In this document: positions 21,425-30,789 of the stretch, in pieces
Layout of the letters: every line of letters starts with the position of its first letter
Position numbering within the stretch: position 1 is the stretch's first letter
Source: Eunapius fragilis
Lineage: Eukaryota > Porifera > Demospongiae > Spongillida > Spongillidae
Direction: 5' to 3'
NCBI GenBank assembly: GCA_963681505.1
Contig: OY811971.1
Location: 5,431,408-5,495,407, forward strand
DNA length: 64,000 nucleotides
Notes under the pieces: generated by a model
The model's database searches: none
Seen by the model: only the letters and a program-made list of their open reading frames with translations
What the model was told of the DNA's origin: nothing
Position numbers and translations under genes: made by a program

Positions 21425-21613
21425 CTATGACATAGACATCAGCAGATGTTGAGATGTCACCTATAATCCCCACTCCTGCAACCTCATTGGTCGCCCTGCA
21501 CATGTACCTCCCTGCATGGGAGCCATCAGTGGTTCCAATGTGCAGCCTTCCTGATGCACCGTCCACAGAGACCGAGGAGGAAGAGGAGATGGGGAGGAGG
21601 TCCTTGAACCACC
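21425..21613 (-). CDS. Ig/FN3 gene, C-terminal part of an Ig exon
   Basis: Minus strand reads RWFKDLLPISSSSSVSVDG, GSHAGRYMCRATNEVAGVG, then ISTSADVYVIG with donor ATAG|GTACGTGG. The N-terminal half of this Ig (IGQPLQLTCTAAGAPPPTYR) lies immediately to the right but on the plus strand (about 21635-21690), inside the loop of a 35-bp inverted repeat. Re-inverting the loop would rebuild one normal Ig domain. Confidence 0.7.
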
Positions 21614-21725
21614 TTCAGACCAGGTGGTGTCCATTGGACAGCCTCTACAGCTCACCTGTACTGCCGCTGGAGCTCCACCCCCAACCTACCGGTGGTTCAA
21701 GGACCTCCTCCCCCTCTCCTCTTCC
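21579..21725. repeat. 35-bp inverted repeat with 77-bp loop (inversion)
   Basis: The left arm (21579-21613) and right arm (21691-21725) share GGTGGTTCAAGGACCTCCTC plus CCC(A/C)TCTCCTCTTCC, with one mismatch. The loop carries Ig coding sequence in the opposite direction to the rest of the gene. Confidence 0.85.
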
Positions 21726-22288
21726 ATGGGTTACATCAAAGTGATTGTGGAAGGTGTGTGTGTGTAACTTGTGTACTGTATATTGTGGAAGGAGGTTGGT
21801 GGTAGAAAAGGTGGTAGAGGAATGGTGTGGTATTGGGAGGAGTGGTGCACTTTATTAATAAACTGTTCATAGCATGCAATACCTTATTTTTCTGTGTTGG
21901 AATAAATTTTGATGTGGTTCTGAGGTGATGTACTGTATTTCAGACCCTGTGTACTGAGTACCCCTGCCACTGCCTATGGTCACACCTCAAGACCTCAAGA
22001 CAGCATTGCCAATCCTGGAGAAAATGTGGTTTTGGAGTGTCTTGTTGGAGGGCTGTAAGTGATGTGTGTGAGTGTGTGTGTGTGAAGCCTCCATCCCTGT
22101 GTTATTAATCCTTTCCTCTTCCCCAGTCCTGTCCCGTCTATCTCCTGGGTATACAAAACCAACAATGATGCAGCCACAGGCGATCAGGTGGCAACCTTCT
22201 TTGACGGTCTGAAGGTTTACCCCCGTGATAGATGGGACAGGACTGGGGAAGAGGAAAGGATTAATAACACAGGGATGGAGGCTTCAAA

Positions 22289-22333
<45 letters not shown>

Positions 22334-22841
22334 ACACACACACACTCATCACTTACAGCCCTCCAACAAGACACTCCAAAACCACATTTTCTCCAGGATT
22401 GGCAATGCTGTCTTGAGATGTGGCCATAGGCAGTGGCAGGGGTACTGAGTACACAGGGTCTGAAATATGGTACATGAACTCAGAACCACATCAAAATTTA
22501 TTCCAACACAGTAAAATAAATACAAGGTATTGCATGCCTTATTAATAAAGTGCATCACTCCTCCCAATACCACGCCATTCCACTACCACCTCCTCCCCCT
22601 CCACCACCACCTCCTCCTCCTTCTCCTCTACCACCTCCTCCCCCTCCTCTACCACCTCCTCCCTCCTCCTTTACCACATCCTCCCTATCCTCTACCTACT
22701 CCTCCCCCTCCTCTTCCTCTACCACCTCCTCCCCATCCTCTACCTACTTACCACCAACTCCCCCTCCTTCCACAATATACAGTACGCAAGTACACATGTA
22801 AACACACACACCTTCCACAATCACTTTGATGTACCCCATGG
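21724..22841. repeat. Large inverted duplication of Ig-gene DNA
   Basis: The left arm (21724-22142) is the reverse complement of the right arm (22227-22841), around an 84-bp centre. Both arms contain the end of an Ig exon (MGYIKVIVEG), an intron, the next exon (NPGENVVLECLVGG) and a donor. The right arm has grown by (CA)n and (CCT)n tracts. The left-arm exon copy (21944-22054, plus) has TGA where the right arm has TCA, and an 8-bp duplication, so it is the dead copy. The centre (22143-22226) continues the Ig coding on the plus strand (ISWVYKTNNDAATGDQ). Confidence 0.85.
22357..22459 (-). CDS. Ig/FN3 gene, exon with Ig first strand
   Basis: Reads DPVYSVPLPLPMATSQDSIA then NPGENVVLECLVGGL. It joins the upstream exon in phase (G+AC). 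Donor CT|GTAAGTGATG. Its natural continuation (PVPSISWVYKT) is found only on the plus strand at 22127-22226, so in the present order the exon cannot splice to its partner. Confidence 0.7.
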
Positions 22842-23123
22842 TCTCAGCGTTGAGCTGCCTCAGGGTGCTGTCCATAACGTAAGGGCTGCACACGTACACC
22901 TTGCCATTGTGGGAGGGCCCAGGAGCCTTGAGGAACAGGCTCCCGTTGCTCATGGACGCCGACTGGGCAATCTGACGAGCATAGCCCGTGGGCAGCATCC
23001 AGTTGACCATGGCCTGGGGGTAGCTCACGATGGTGCCACAGGATAGAGCCACGGGGACCCCCGCCGTGACTTTAATGGAATGGGGACTGGCAACATTTGA
23101 AGAGTAAGAAACAAAATTGAGGA
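22812..23123 (-). CDS. Ig/FN3 gene, Ig exon
   Basis: The acceptor CTCTCAATACAG follows a (CT)n tract that acts as the pyrimidine tract. The exon reads VLNFVSYSSNVASPHSIKV, TAGVPVALSCGTIVSYPQAM, VNWMLPTGYARQ, then GKVYVCSPYVMDS and MGYIKVIVEG. I chose this acceptor over TTGCCAG at 23087 because only it keeps phase with the preceding exon (G+TC). The Ig domain looks complete. Donor AAG|GTGTGT. Confidence 0.75.
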
Positions 23124-23127
23124 CTGT

Positions 23128-23163
<36 letters not shown>

Positions 23164-23588
23164 CATGTAAGACTGTTACACACCCCTAACACATGCAAGC
23201 ATTTTGAAATGTGCTCCATCAGTGGCAGACTAATGCACACAAGCTTCAGTAAGCACATTGGGCCTAAGCTACAATAGCTCTTTAAGAAATGTTCTATAAT
23301 TAGGAATTGTGATAAAATGATCCTAGTCAGTTATTTTTAAATGCCAAAATACTTGCAAGAATTTGTAGAAAAGCAGTCTATCACCACGAGCTGGGTGCCT
23401 ACACATATCCAAGGGCTTAAAGTCTCCAAGTACCTTGGTTACATGCATGTACACAACACACATAGACTACACACACACAAATCTCTGTACACACTCACAC
23501 ACACGCACAGCACGTACAGTTACACATCATGGATATACATATTATTCAGGCTTCTGCGTGTCCACGTGCTGTGCACATAAAGGTTCAC

Positions 23589-23718
23589 CTGCTACTTGAA
23601 CAAGGGCAATGACAGAAGTAACGGCTCCACCACTGCAAGTAGCCAGACACCTATAACTTCTAATAACTTCCACTTAATCCTGGCGTAAGTGCGATTATAT
23701 TTAACAGCCCGCTTATGC

Positions 23719-23752
<34 letters not shown>

Positions 23753-24351
23753 ACTTTTATCAATTGAATTGAAGAAATATTGAAATTTTTTTAGATATTA
23801 AATGTGAAGTGAAAATCAGCTGTCATTGCGACCGCCTTTTATAAATGTTCAAATCATGTTTAAATCTATAGTGAAAACCAGCTGTCATTGCTACCGCCTT
23901 TTTTTTTTACTACGATGGCTACATTACCTGTTCCCGCTCTGGCTCCAAAAACCCATTGCTCTCTACTAGTTCTTTAAAGGAGGGAGGGGTTCCCTCCCCC
24001 TCCCCTTTTAGTTTCATTTCATGGAGTGTTGGTTACTTAGTAAAAAGAAAGTGGAGATGGTGAGGGAGGGGAACCCCTCCCTCTTACAAAAAAATAGTAG
24101 TGCACTAAATAATTACGTAACGGCATCACGACGGTCTACTAGCTAACAATGATGGAAAATGCTAAGCAGAAACATAAACAGGGATACGGGACACATAGGG
24201 AACGTTTACACATGTATTTATGCGGAGACAAAGTTTTGGATACCCGGTATAGCTTTCATGACTTTGTAGCACATGACGTTAGGGCACTGTAGGTTTATTC
24301 GTATTCATGATACCGTAAATATTATGATACCGTAAATCGAATAATAAAAGT

Positions 24352-24401
<50 letters not shown>

Positions 24402-24581
24402 AACTGCATAAGTGCCCAACAGCCCTCCGTTTGCGGTCCTGGAAGCGTCAGATACGAGCGAACTATCGTTATGAACCCACTGAATGCCGGCTGCAGTTGC
24501 TTGCAGCAGCGCAAGTAAGAGACACGGCAGAACCCTGAATGTAGACTCCTCCTTGTGGGTGCGCAGTGAAGGTCACGGTTG
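23589..24581 (-). pseudogene. Ig/FN3 gene, first Ig exon, interrupted by a 707-bp insertion
   Basis: The acceptor TTACTATTTCAG opens ATVTFTAHPQGGVYIQG and SAVSLTCAAASNC. After a one-base shift it reads GIQWVHNDSSLVSDASRTA then NGGLL. There the element at 23711-24417 sits with an 8-bp target duplication. Beyond it the frame resumes NIIALTPGLSGSY, hits TAG through a 10-bp duplication (AGTTATTAGA), and finishes RCLATCSGGAVTSVIALVQV with donor G|GTGAACC. Removing the insertion, the 10 bp and one base restores a length divisible by three and the phases on both sides. Three independent lesions argue for loss of function. Confidence 0.7.
23711..24417. mobile_element. 707-bp MITE with C31/G49 tracts and 8-bp target duplication
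   Basis: Flanked by AACAGCCC at 23703-23710 and 24418-24425. Ends are inverted: GCTTATGCAGT then 31 C on the left, and 49 G then AAACTGCATAAGTGCC on the right. The inside carries GTCATTGCGACCGCCTTTT and TTCTTCAATTCAATTG-type blocks that recur in the array at 26761-28803. An 8-bp duplication fits hAT-type transposition. It splits an Ig exon. Confidence 0.85.
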
Positions 24582-24667
24582 CTGAAATAGTAAAACATTT
24601 ATAACCAAGTGGAATAATAACTATGAAAATAATATGCACGATAACTGTATAAGTGTATATAACTTAC

Positions 24668-24731
24668 CCCGCACAACATTCACCGTGAAACATATTACTA
24701 ACGCGAGACACCAAGCTCTGCTTTTGGACAT
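24668..24731 (-). CDS. Ig/FN3 gene, signal-peptide exon
   Basis: The ATG at 24731 starts MSKSRAWCLALVICFTVNVV followed by RG. This is a basic N-terminus and a hydrophobic core of about 14 residues, a textbook secretion signal. Donor G|GTAAGTTATA. Phase 1 matches the next exon exactly. It is the first coding exon, because a TATA-like element lies 22 bp upstream. Confidence 0.75.
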
Positions 24732-24750
24732 TTAGTTTCGTTCTCCTTAG

Positions 24751-24760
24751 CCTATATAGT
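24751..24760 (-). promoter_or_regulatory. TATA-like element of the Ig/FN3 gene
   Basis: The minus strand reads ACTATATAGG, 22 bp upstream of the ATG, which would leave a very short 5' UTR. A hAT relic begins about 7 bp beyond it, so any older upstream control DNA has been displaced. Confidence 0.35.
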
Positions 24761-25034
24761 GTACGCCAGGGCTGCCAAAGGTCAGCCGGCCTGTCAGGCC
24801 GGCCTGACAGGCCAGAGACCTGGCCTGACCTGTCAGGCCGGACCCGTGGCATGTCAGGCCGGACCACGCCCCTCATTGTGCCAATACATGCGTATAGTAT
24901 ATGACTGATTTGTACATGTACAGATCAAGCTTGCTTCTTGTTCAGAATTCAAATATTAATGTAGTGAAAATGATCGATTGTGAAATAATAATAATCACAC
25001 TGAGATGCGACTAAGAATGGAACAAGTTTATTAT

Positions 25035-25500
25035 TTATAGCACATTGAGCAATAGCATTGACTTATTTCTTTCGAAGCATCCATGCATTGTGCTCAGCAT
25101 AATTAATGCCTCCAGCCGTTGGGGAAGTACATGCAGGTTCCATCGCTGTCGCTCCTGGATCAAAATGGCTCTCCGCTCTCTGATGGAGCGCATGACGCTG
25201 GAATAGCCAGGTACATTTGAGCAAGCTTTGCAATAGTTGGAAATTGTGTGTTGTGCATTTTACACCATTCCAGGCGATCTAAAGAGGCCATGACATCTAC
25301 TGATCTGTTCTCCATTAGTCGAAGCCAAGCATCATATTCCTAGCTGTGTTACTTGTGAAGAACTGCTACACACATGCACATTGTTGTTCATCCTTGTAAT
25401 GCCGTTCAATGTGTCTAGACAAAGTGCAGTGTTCCCTGGAGAACGGCCTGTGGCAGTAATCACACCACGCTTTATCTGCGTAGGCCTACTCCTTTGATGT
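25035..25500 (-). pseudogene. hAT transposase relic (zinc finger and C-terminal dimerisation region)
   Basis: The minus strand reads AWCDYCHRPFSREHCTLSRH, which is a C2H2/BED-type finger (C-x2-C...H-x3-H). Later come WCKMHNTQFPTIAKLAQMYL, AIPASCAPSE and, after a frameshift, ILIQERQRWNLHVLPQRLE and ALIMLSTMHGCFERNKS before a TAA. The A-x-Y-L-x-I-P-A-x-x-A-P-S-E block is the hAT C-terminal signature. Most of the catalytic domain between finger and C-terminus is absent. Confidence 0.7.
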
Positions 25501-25655
25501 ATGGACCTTGAAAAAAGACCAGATAGCGGATGTGTTTACACTACTGACTACAGTACTAAACCTTCGCAATGGCGCGAATCTCACGAGTTCATCGGGATTG
25601 TATTCTCACAGATCCGGGTTTGAAACAGGTTTGAGCCACTGAGCAGAAGGTATAG

Positions 25656-26515
25656 CAGGGGCGGATGCAGGATTTTGGCGAGGGGGGGGTCCGATATGAA
25701 TAATTGATGAGGGGGAGGGGCGCGCGCGAAGCGCGCGAAATTTTTTTTGGTGCGCATTCCAAATTTTCCACAGATTGTACATGTAAGGGGGCCGGGGATT
25801 GGAAACTAAGGCAATCAACACCAATAAATGAGTGACACTCCGTTACATTCTGCCGGGTTTCCAGGCTATTGTAGTCTTATGGATTTAAATGGCTGTGTTG
25901 TTACATGCATGCGGTTTCCTTTGCTATTTGAACCACTTAAAATTTACCGAAAAATTGTTTTGTACACATTCCACAGATTGTACATTTAGGGGGATTAGAA
26001 ACGGAAACAATCACAACCAATAAATGCGTGCCACTCCGTTACGTTCTGATTTCCAGGCTATTGTGGTTTTGCGGATTTATACGGCTAGTGTGTTTCGTCG
26101 CAGATTTGCATTGTACGTTACATGCGCCGGCTTAGTTTCTTTGTTAAAATTTATAATTTAAAATTTAAATTTGCAATGGTCTTGCAGCAAGGTGCATTCA
26201 ACCTTGATGGGTACTAATAATAGAGCACGAATCAAAATAACTGCGGAAAAAAACGACCGTGGGTTAGCATTTTGGAATACAGTTATCTTACGTATAAATA
26301 CCAGCCTACAATGTATCTCGCAATTTACAGAACTAAAATATAGTACTAACCAATGAATAAGCAATAAGATAAGCTATTTAGCAACTTCACGAAGTGCACT
26401 CGTAGAAATGTATATCACACGTGCGACGCGTCATATGCTAATTATATTCATATTCAGGTTCGAGGGGGGGGGTCCAGACACCCTGGACCCCCCCCCCCCC
26501 CTGGATCCGCCACTG
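25656..26515. mobile_element. 860-bp MITE nested in the hAT relic
   Basis: Left end CAGGGGCGGATGCAGGATTT, right end (reverse complement) CAGTGGCGGATCCAGGGGGG. TATAG directly flanks both ends (25651-25655, 26516-26520). No intact ORF. CAGTGGCGGATCCAGG-type ends are familiar from animal hAT-related MITEs. Confidence 0.75.
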
Positions 26516-26760
26516 TATAGGAATCGTAGAAACCGACAGACACGCTTCGTTGAATAACAACGCAATAACGTAACACAATAAAATTAATGATTGACATTTA
26601 TAAACTATAATATCTACTAATTTGGCCTGCCAGGCCGACCTGTCAGGCCGGACTGGCAGGCCCTCAGGCCAGACCCCTAGCGTACGTACGTACGTACGTA
26701 TGTACGGACGTACGTTCGTACGTACGGACGTACGTACGTACGATGGAAATTATAGTCTAA

Positions 26761-27278
26761 CTAGCGTGTCCCCGTGAAAAATCACGGGCTGATTATTCGT
26801 CTCGCTGTTATTCGTCTCGCTATTCATTTGCCAGATGAACAGTTGGTCTACCTCCTAGCTCCTCTTTTTTTACCGGCTGTTTTACCAAATGTTGTATATA
26901 TAAAATTATAATCTATCACCCGTTCTAACATACGGTTACTACTCAACCTCTATTACATGCCCGCGCAATTATTTAGTAACTACATGGTCTCGGCCTGTAC
27001 CATGAGACTTGACAGTGAACCACAATAGCGTTGCATTTATTATTTCGGCACTTATGCAGTTTCCCCGCCCCCCCCCCCCCCCCCCCCTCCCCCCCACTTT
27101 GAATTCAAGAAATATTGAAAAAAAAATTTAGATATTAAATGTGCTGTGGAAACCAGCTGTCATTGCGACCGCCTTTTGTGTGGGAGGTGGTCGTTCCTAT
27201 TGGTAGCTAGGTACGCGTACATACCTAGCAACCAATAGGCGCTAGGCCGAGTATATAAATGAGTTACGCGGACGTACG
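26761..27278 (-). mobile_element. Helitron-like unit, reverse orientation
   Basis: Same unit as the three that follow but inverted, meeting the next unit head to head at the palindrome near 27278 (ACGCGGACGTACGTACGTCC). Its 3' end (minus) is a CCCGTGA-TTTTT-CACGGG hairpin, GACACG and CTAG. It contains a C-rich tract at 27068-27095. Confidence 0.55.
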
Positions 27279-27746
27279 TACGTCCGCGTAACTCATTTAT
27301 ATACTCGGCCTAGCGCCTATTGGTTGCTAGGTATGTACGCGTACCTAGCTACCAATAGGAACGACCAGCTCCCACACAAAAGGCGGTCGCAATGACAGCT
27401 GGTTTCCACTTCACATTTAATATCTAAAAAATTTTCAATATTTCTTGAATTCAAAGTTGGGGGGAAGAATAAATGCAACGCTATTGTGGTTCACTCTCAA
27501 GTCTCATCGTATACAGGCCGAGACCATGTAATTACTACCTGACATAATTGCGTGGGCATGTATAGAGGTTGCGTAGTAACCATATGTTAGAACAGGTGAT
27601 AGATTATATGTGCAACATTTAGTAAAACAGCCGGTAAAAAAAGAGGAGCTAGGAGGTAGACCAACTGTTCATCTGGCAAATGAATAGCGAGACGAATAAC
27701 AGCGAGACGAATAATCAGCCCGTGATTTTTCACGGGGACACGCTAG
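27279..27746 (+). mobile_element. Helitron-like unit 1
   Basis: Starts in the TACG/TCCGCG palindrome and ends with the hairpin CCCGTGATTTTTCACGGG, then GACACG, then CTAG. A hairpin about 6-10 nt before CTRR is the 3' hallmark of Helitrons. No coding. Confidence 0.55.
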
Positions 27747-28283
27747 TCTAATACTATAATTTCCATCGTACGTACGTACGTACGTCCGTACGTACGTACG
27801 TCCGTACGTACGTACGTACGTCCGCGTAACTCATTTATATACTCGGTCTAGCGCCTATTGGTTGCTAGGTATGTACGCGTACCTAGCTACCAATAGGAAC
27901 GACCACCTCCCACACAAAAGGCGGTCGCAATGACAGCTGGTTTCCACTTCACATTTAATATCTAAATTTTTTTCAATATTTCTTGAATTCAAAGTCGGGG
28001 AGGGGGCGAAACTGCATAAGTGCCGAAAGAATAAATGCAACACTATTGTGGTTCACTCTCAAGTCTCATCGTACAGGCCGAGAACATGTAGTTACTATCT
28101 GGAAATTGCGCGGGCATGTTATAGAGGTTGCGTAGTAACCGTATGTTAGAACTATATATGCAACTTTTGGTAAAACAGCCGGTAAAAAAAAAAAGAGGAG
28201 CTAGGAGGTAGACCAACTGTTCTTCTGGCAAATGAATAGCGAGACGGATAATCAGCCCGTGATTTTTCACGGGGACACGCTAG
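27747..28283 (+). mobile_element. Helitron-like unit 2
   Basis: Begins TCTAATACTATAATTTCC directly after the preceding CTAG (5' TC as in Helitrons) and ends hairpin-GACACG-CTAG. Contains GGCGGTCGCAATGACAGC and the GAAACTGCATAAGTGCC motif shared with the MITE at 23711-24417. Confidence 0.6.
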
Positions 28284-28803
28284 TCTAATACTATAATTTC
28301 CATCGTACGTACGTACGTACGTCCGTACGTACGTACGTCCGCGTAACTTATTTATATACTCGGCCTAGCGCCTATTGGTTGCTAGGTATGTACGCGTACC
28401 TAGCTACCAATAGAAACGACCACCTCCCACACAAAAGGCGGTCGCAATGACAGCGGGTTTCCACTATCTAAATTTTTTCAATATTTCTTGAATTCAAAGT
28501 GGGGGGAACTGCATAAGTGCCGAAACAATAAATGCAACGCTATTGTGGTTCACTCTCAAGTCTCATCGTACAGGCCGAGAACATAGTTACTATCTGAATT
28601 TGCGCGGGCATGTTATAGAGGTTGCGTAGTAACCGTATGTTAGAACATGCAGGTGATAGATTATATATGCAACATTTGGTAAAACAGCCGGTAAAAAAAA
28701 AGGAGCTAGGAGGTAGACCAACTGTTCATTTGGCAAATGTATAGCGAGATGAATAACAGCAAGACGAATAATCAGCCCGTGATTTTTCACGGGGACACGC
28801 TAG
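28284..28803 (+). mobile_element. Helitron-like unit 3
   Basis: Head-to-tail copy of unit 2 with the same TCTAATACTATAATTTCC start and hairpin plus CTAG end, followed by TTTTTAAAATAA. About 90 percent similar to its neighbours by eye. Confidence 0.6.
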
Positions 28804-28922
28804 TTTTTAAAATAATTATTGATTAAAATAACATGAATATACAGAAACAACACTTATTGATACAGTACAAGCATATAAATACATGACACAGACACATGAT
28901 ACGCACAAAACAAGTTGCTAGC

Positions 28923-29449
28923 CTACTGAAGCTCAGGAGGAGGTATGGACCTGGACAGGATCACAGTGGCATTGGCCCTGACAAGATTCATGCTCAACCT
29001 CCCGTACAGCTCATGGGATGACCACTGACTTTGACTTACCCAATGATATAGCCAAACGGGACCCAAGTTTAGAAAAGAAATCCCTAGCCGTCAAACCCCA
29101 CGCCCCATAGGACTCCGCAACAACTGGGACATACACCCAACCCAAATCAGCACACTTGCCCGTGTTGGCTTTAAGTTTTCTCTCCTCGGTAGCCTTAGCT
29201 GCTGCACCAGCCGTCACTCCCGCTTCCAGAAGGGTAAGAGAGTTAAGCGGAGAAGTGACGGATAGGTCCAGAGCCACAGGCTTACCCATGCACCAGTGAG
29301 GGATGAGGATGTCTGCTGAACGTGTGTTGCTGTGGTCGGGAGTAAGGTTATGGCGTACTTCTAAATGGACACTAAGATAGGCACGGCGACAGGACTCGGC
29401 CACAATGTCCCGAAGCCTGTTATGGCGATCCCAGCGAAAAAATCCTGGG
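28923..29449 (-). pseudogene. Retroelement-associated C-terminal domain (endonuclease-like), frameshifted
   Basis: The minus strand reads FFRWDRHNRLRDIVAESC, RRAYLSVHLEVRHNLTPD, SADILIPHWCMGKPVALDLS, VTSPLNSLTLLEAGVTAGAA, then LGWVYVPVVAESYGAWG. After a one-base shift at VVIP it continues ELYGRLSMNLVRANATVILS to a TAG at 28923. I recall this block as the C-terminal part of multicopy reverse-transcriptase-associated proteins in invertebrates. The D-(I)L-I...K-P-V-A-L-D-L-S pattern resembles a PD-(D/E)XK nuclease core, but that is inference. Confidence 0.6.
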
Positions 29450-29529
29450 CACGATCTTCCAAGGTCAAGATGGCAAGATTTTGGCGGCCAAATTCTTGGC
29501 ATCTTGACCCAAGATCTTTCCTCATGCAA

Positions 29530-29840
29530 GATCTTGCTTTCTTGCCCTTAGATCTTGCCTCCTTGCCCCTAGATCTTGGCCATGATCTTGCCCCTAGATC
29601 TTGGCCATGATCATGCCTCCTTGCCCCTAGATCTTGGCCATGATCTTGCCTCCTTGCCCCTAGATCTTGGCCATGATCTTGCCTCCTTGCCCCTAGATCT
29701 TGGCCATGATCTTGCCTGCTTTCCCCTAGATCTTGGCCATGATCTTGCCTCCTTGCCCCTAGATCTTGCCTCCTTGGCCCTCGGTCTTGGCCATGATCTT
29801 GCCTCCTTTGGGCACGATCTTGCACTAAGATTTAACCTAC
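29530..29840. repeat. 33-bp minisatellite (array A)
   Basis: Plus-strand unit TTGCCCCTAGATCTTGGCCA then TGATCTTGCCTCC. About nine units. The minus strand is open as ARSWPRSRGKE repeats that run toward the retroelement domain at 28923-29449. The same unit occurs inverted at 33935-34290. Confidence 0.9.
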
Positions 29841-29917
29841 AATTTGATCCTGCCCTCTTTGACACAAGAAATGAGCAAGGTTATTATATTTAACAAAAAG
29901 AAACATACATCACTCAT

Positions 29918-30295
29918 TTACTGTCCCTTTACTTTTGTTGTTACTTTGTCTCTGCACTTCTGATTGCAGGATTTTTGTTTGCTGGTAGCATTGTCTTTTT
30001 CTCCAAATTTATTTCTTAAACAATCTGTGGAGTGATATGCAGGCAACAGAAATGGGTAAAATATCTGGCGAGGTGGGGCATGAAAACAAATGCATCCATG
30101 CAAAAAATATAAGCTGCATTGGGACAATGGTGGCTTCAAACTTATCGTTGATTTTCCCACTGGGACAAACAATGCTTTCACCTCATCCTCAGTGTATAGA
30201 GTATCTAGTAGGTTGAGCGCTTTTTTAATTTTATATCAGTCCCTCTCAGATTCAATAAATTTACACCACTTTCCTATGTCAATGTATACATTCAT
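29918..30295 (-). pseudogene. BEN-domain-like relic
   Basis: The minus strand reads MNVYIDIGKWCKFIESERD, a TGA, then YKIKKALNLLDTLYTEDEVK and ALFVPVGKSTISLKPPLSQ before a non-conserved tail. The helix with A-x-x-L-L-D-x-L-(F/Y)-T-x-(D/E)-E recalls the C-terminal part of BEN domains, which bind DNA and occur in chromatin factors and mobile elements. Premature stop and no start context. A possible upstream exon (30319-30459, minus) has an acceptor TTTTTTGTAG and reads GIGGPTLACDVQKCNQHH. Confidence 0.35.
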
Positions 30296-30789
30296 TTTGT
30301 ACTGATATTAACTTTCAGTCAAAAAGTACTCTGGTGAGTGACTTGAATCTGATGGACCTGCTGGTTGCGCATCTGGCAGTATCTCCGTGGGAGCAGGGCT
30401 AGCTGGGTGGTGTTGATTACATTTCTGTACATCACAGGCCAGTGTGGGTCCTCCAATTCCTACAAAAAATGTGCCTAGTATTATATCTTTCACCCGTTAG
30501 AGGTACTTATACCTTTATTTGGTATTTGGCTGGCTGGCTGTTTGCGATAAGGTGTGCTAAAATACTTTCCACTGCAACCCGTATACGTCTCAGCTCATCA
30601 TTACATCCCTACAAATAAAGATAAACATGGTAACTGAAGTCATCGTATACCTGTATTTGAATTAATTACTGCATGAAAAGACCACAATATAATGCATATA
30701 CGAGAATACATACATAATAGTGCAATACATGGATACAATACAGCTTCCCAGTGTTTAAGGGGTGGGTTATTATTGCTCTATGAATGCAT

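Larger units (their letters stand above)
14853..24731 (-). pseudogene. Secreted Ig-repeat/FN3 protein gene, lesioned
   Basis: Minus-strand gene assembled by hand from exon phases. Order: signal peptide (24668-24731), Ig (23589-24581, interrupted), Ig (22812-23123), split Ig (22357-22459 plus an inverted part), Ig tail (21425-21613), Ig (19546-19876), Ig (19229-19487), Ig (18860-19162), Ig (18411-18728), FN3 pair (17447-17811, 14853-15066). Most junctions agree in phase. The protein would be an extracellular adhesion or receptor ectodomain; no membrane segment is seen. Lesions: a 707-bp insertion, a 10-bp and a 1-bp insertion in the first Ig, nested inversions near 21.6-22.8 kb, and a TGA plus a probable 8-bp loss in the 19.5-19.9 kb Ig. 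I therefore call it a pseudogene, though several later exons look intact and mis-assembly of a repetitive heterozygous locus is possible. Confidence 0.6.
24767..26679 (-). mobile_element. Degenerate hAT transposon, about 1.9 kb
   Basis: The left end CAGGGCTGCCAAAGG has the hAT-type CAGGG start and is followed by repeated GGCCTGTCAGGCCGG motifs. The right side (26622-26679) has the same CCTGTCAGGCCGG and GGCAGGCC motifs and ends near AGACCCC. Flanks TAGTGTAC (left) and TAGCGTAC (right) could be an imperfect 8-bp target duplication. It holds a transposase relic and a nested MITE. Confidence 0.55.

Noticed and set aside
21454-21744. Plus-strand ORF of 96 aa across the inverted Ig segment
   Set aside because: It is an off-frame reading; the Ig coding frames run differently on each strand here.
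29361-29893. ORFs with ARSWPRSRGKE or DLGHDLASLPL repeats
   Set aside because: 33-bp satellite read in different frames. Only the link to the retroelement block is kept, as a finding.
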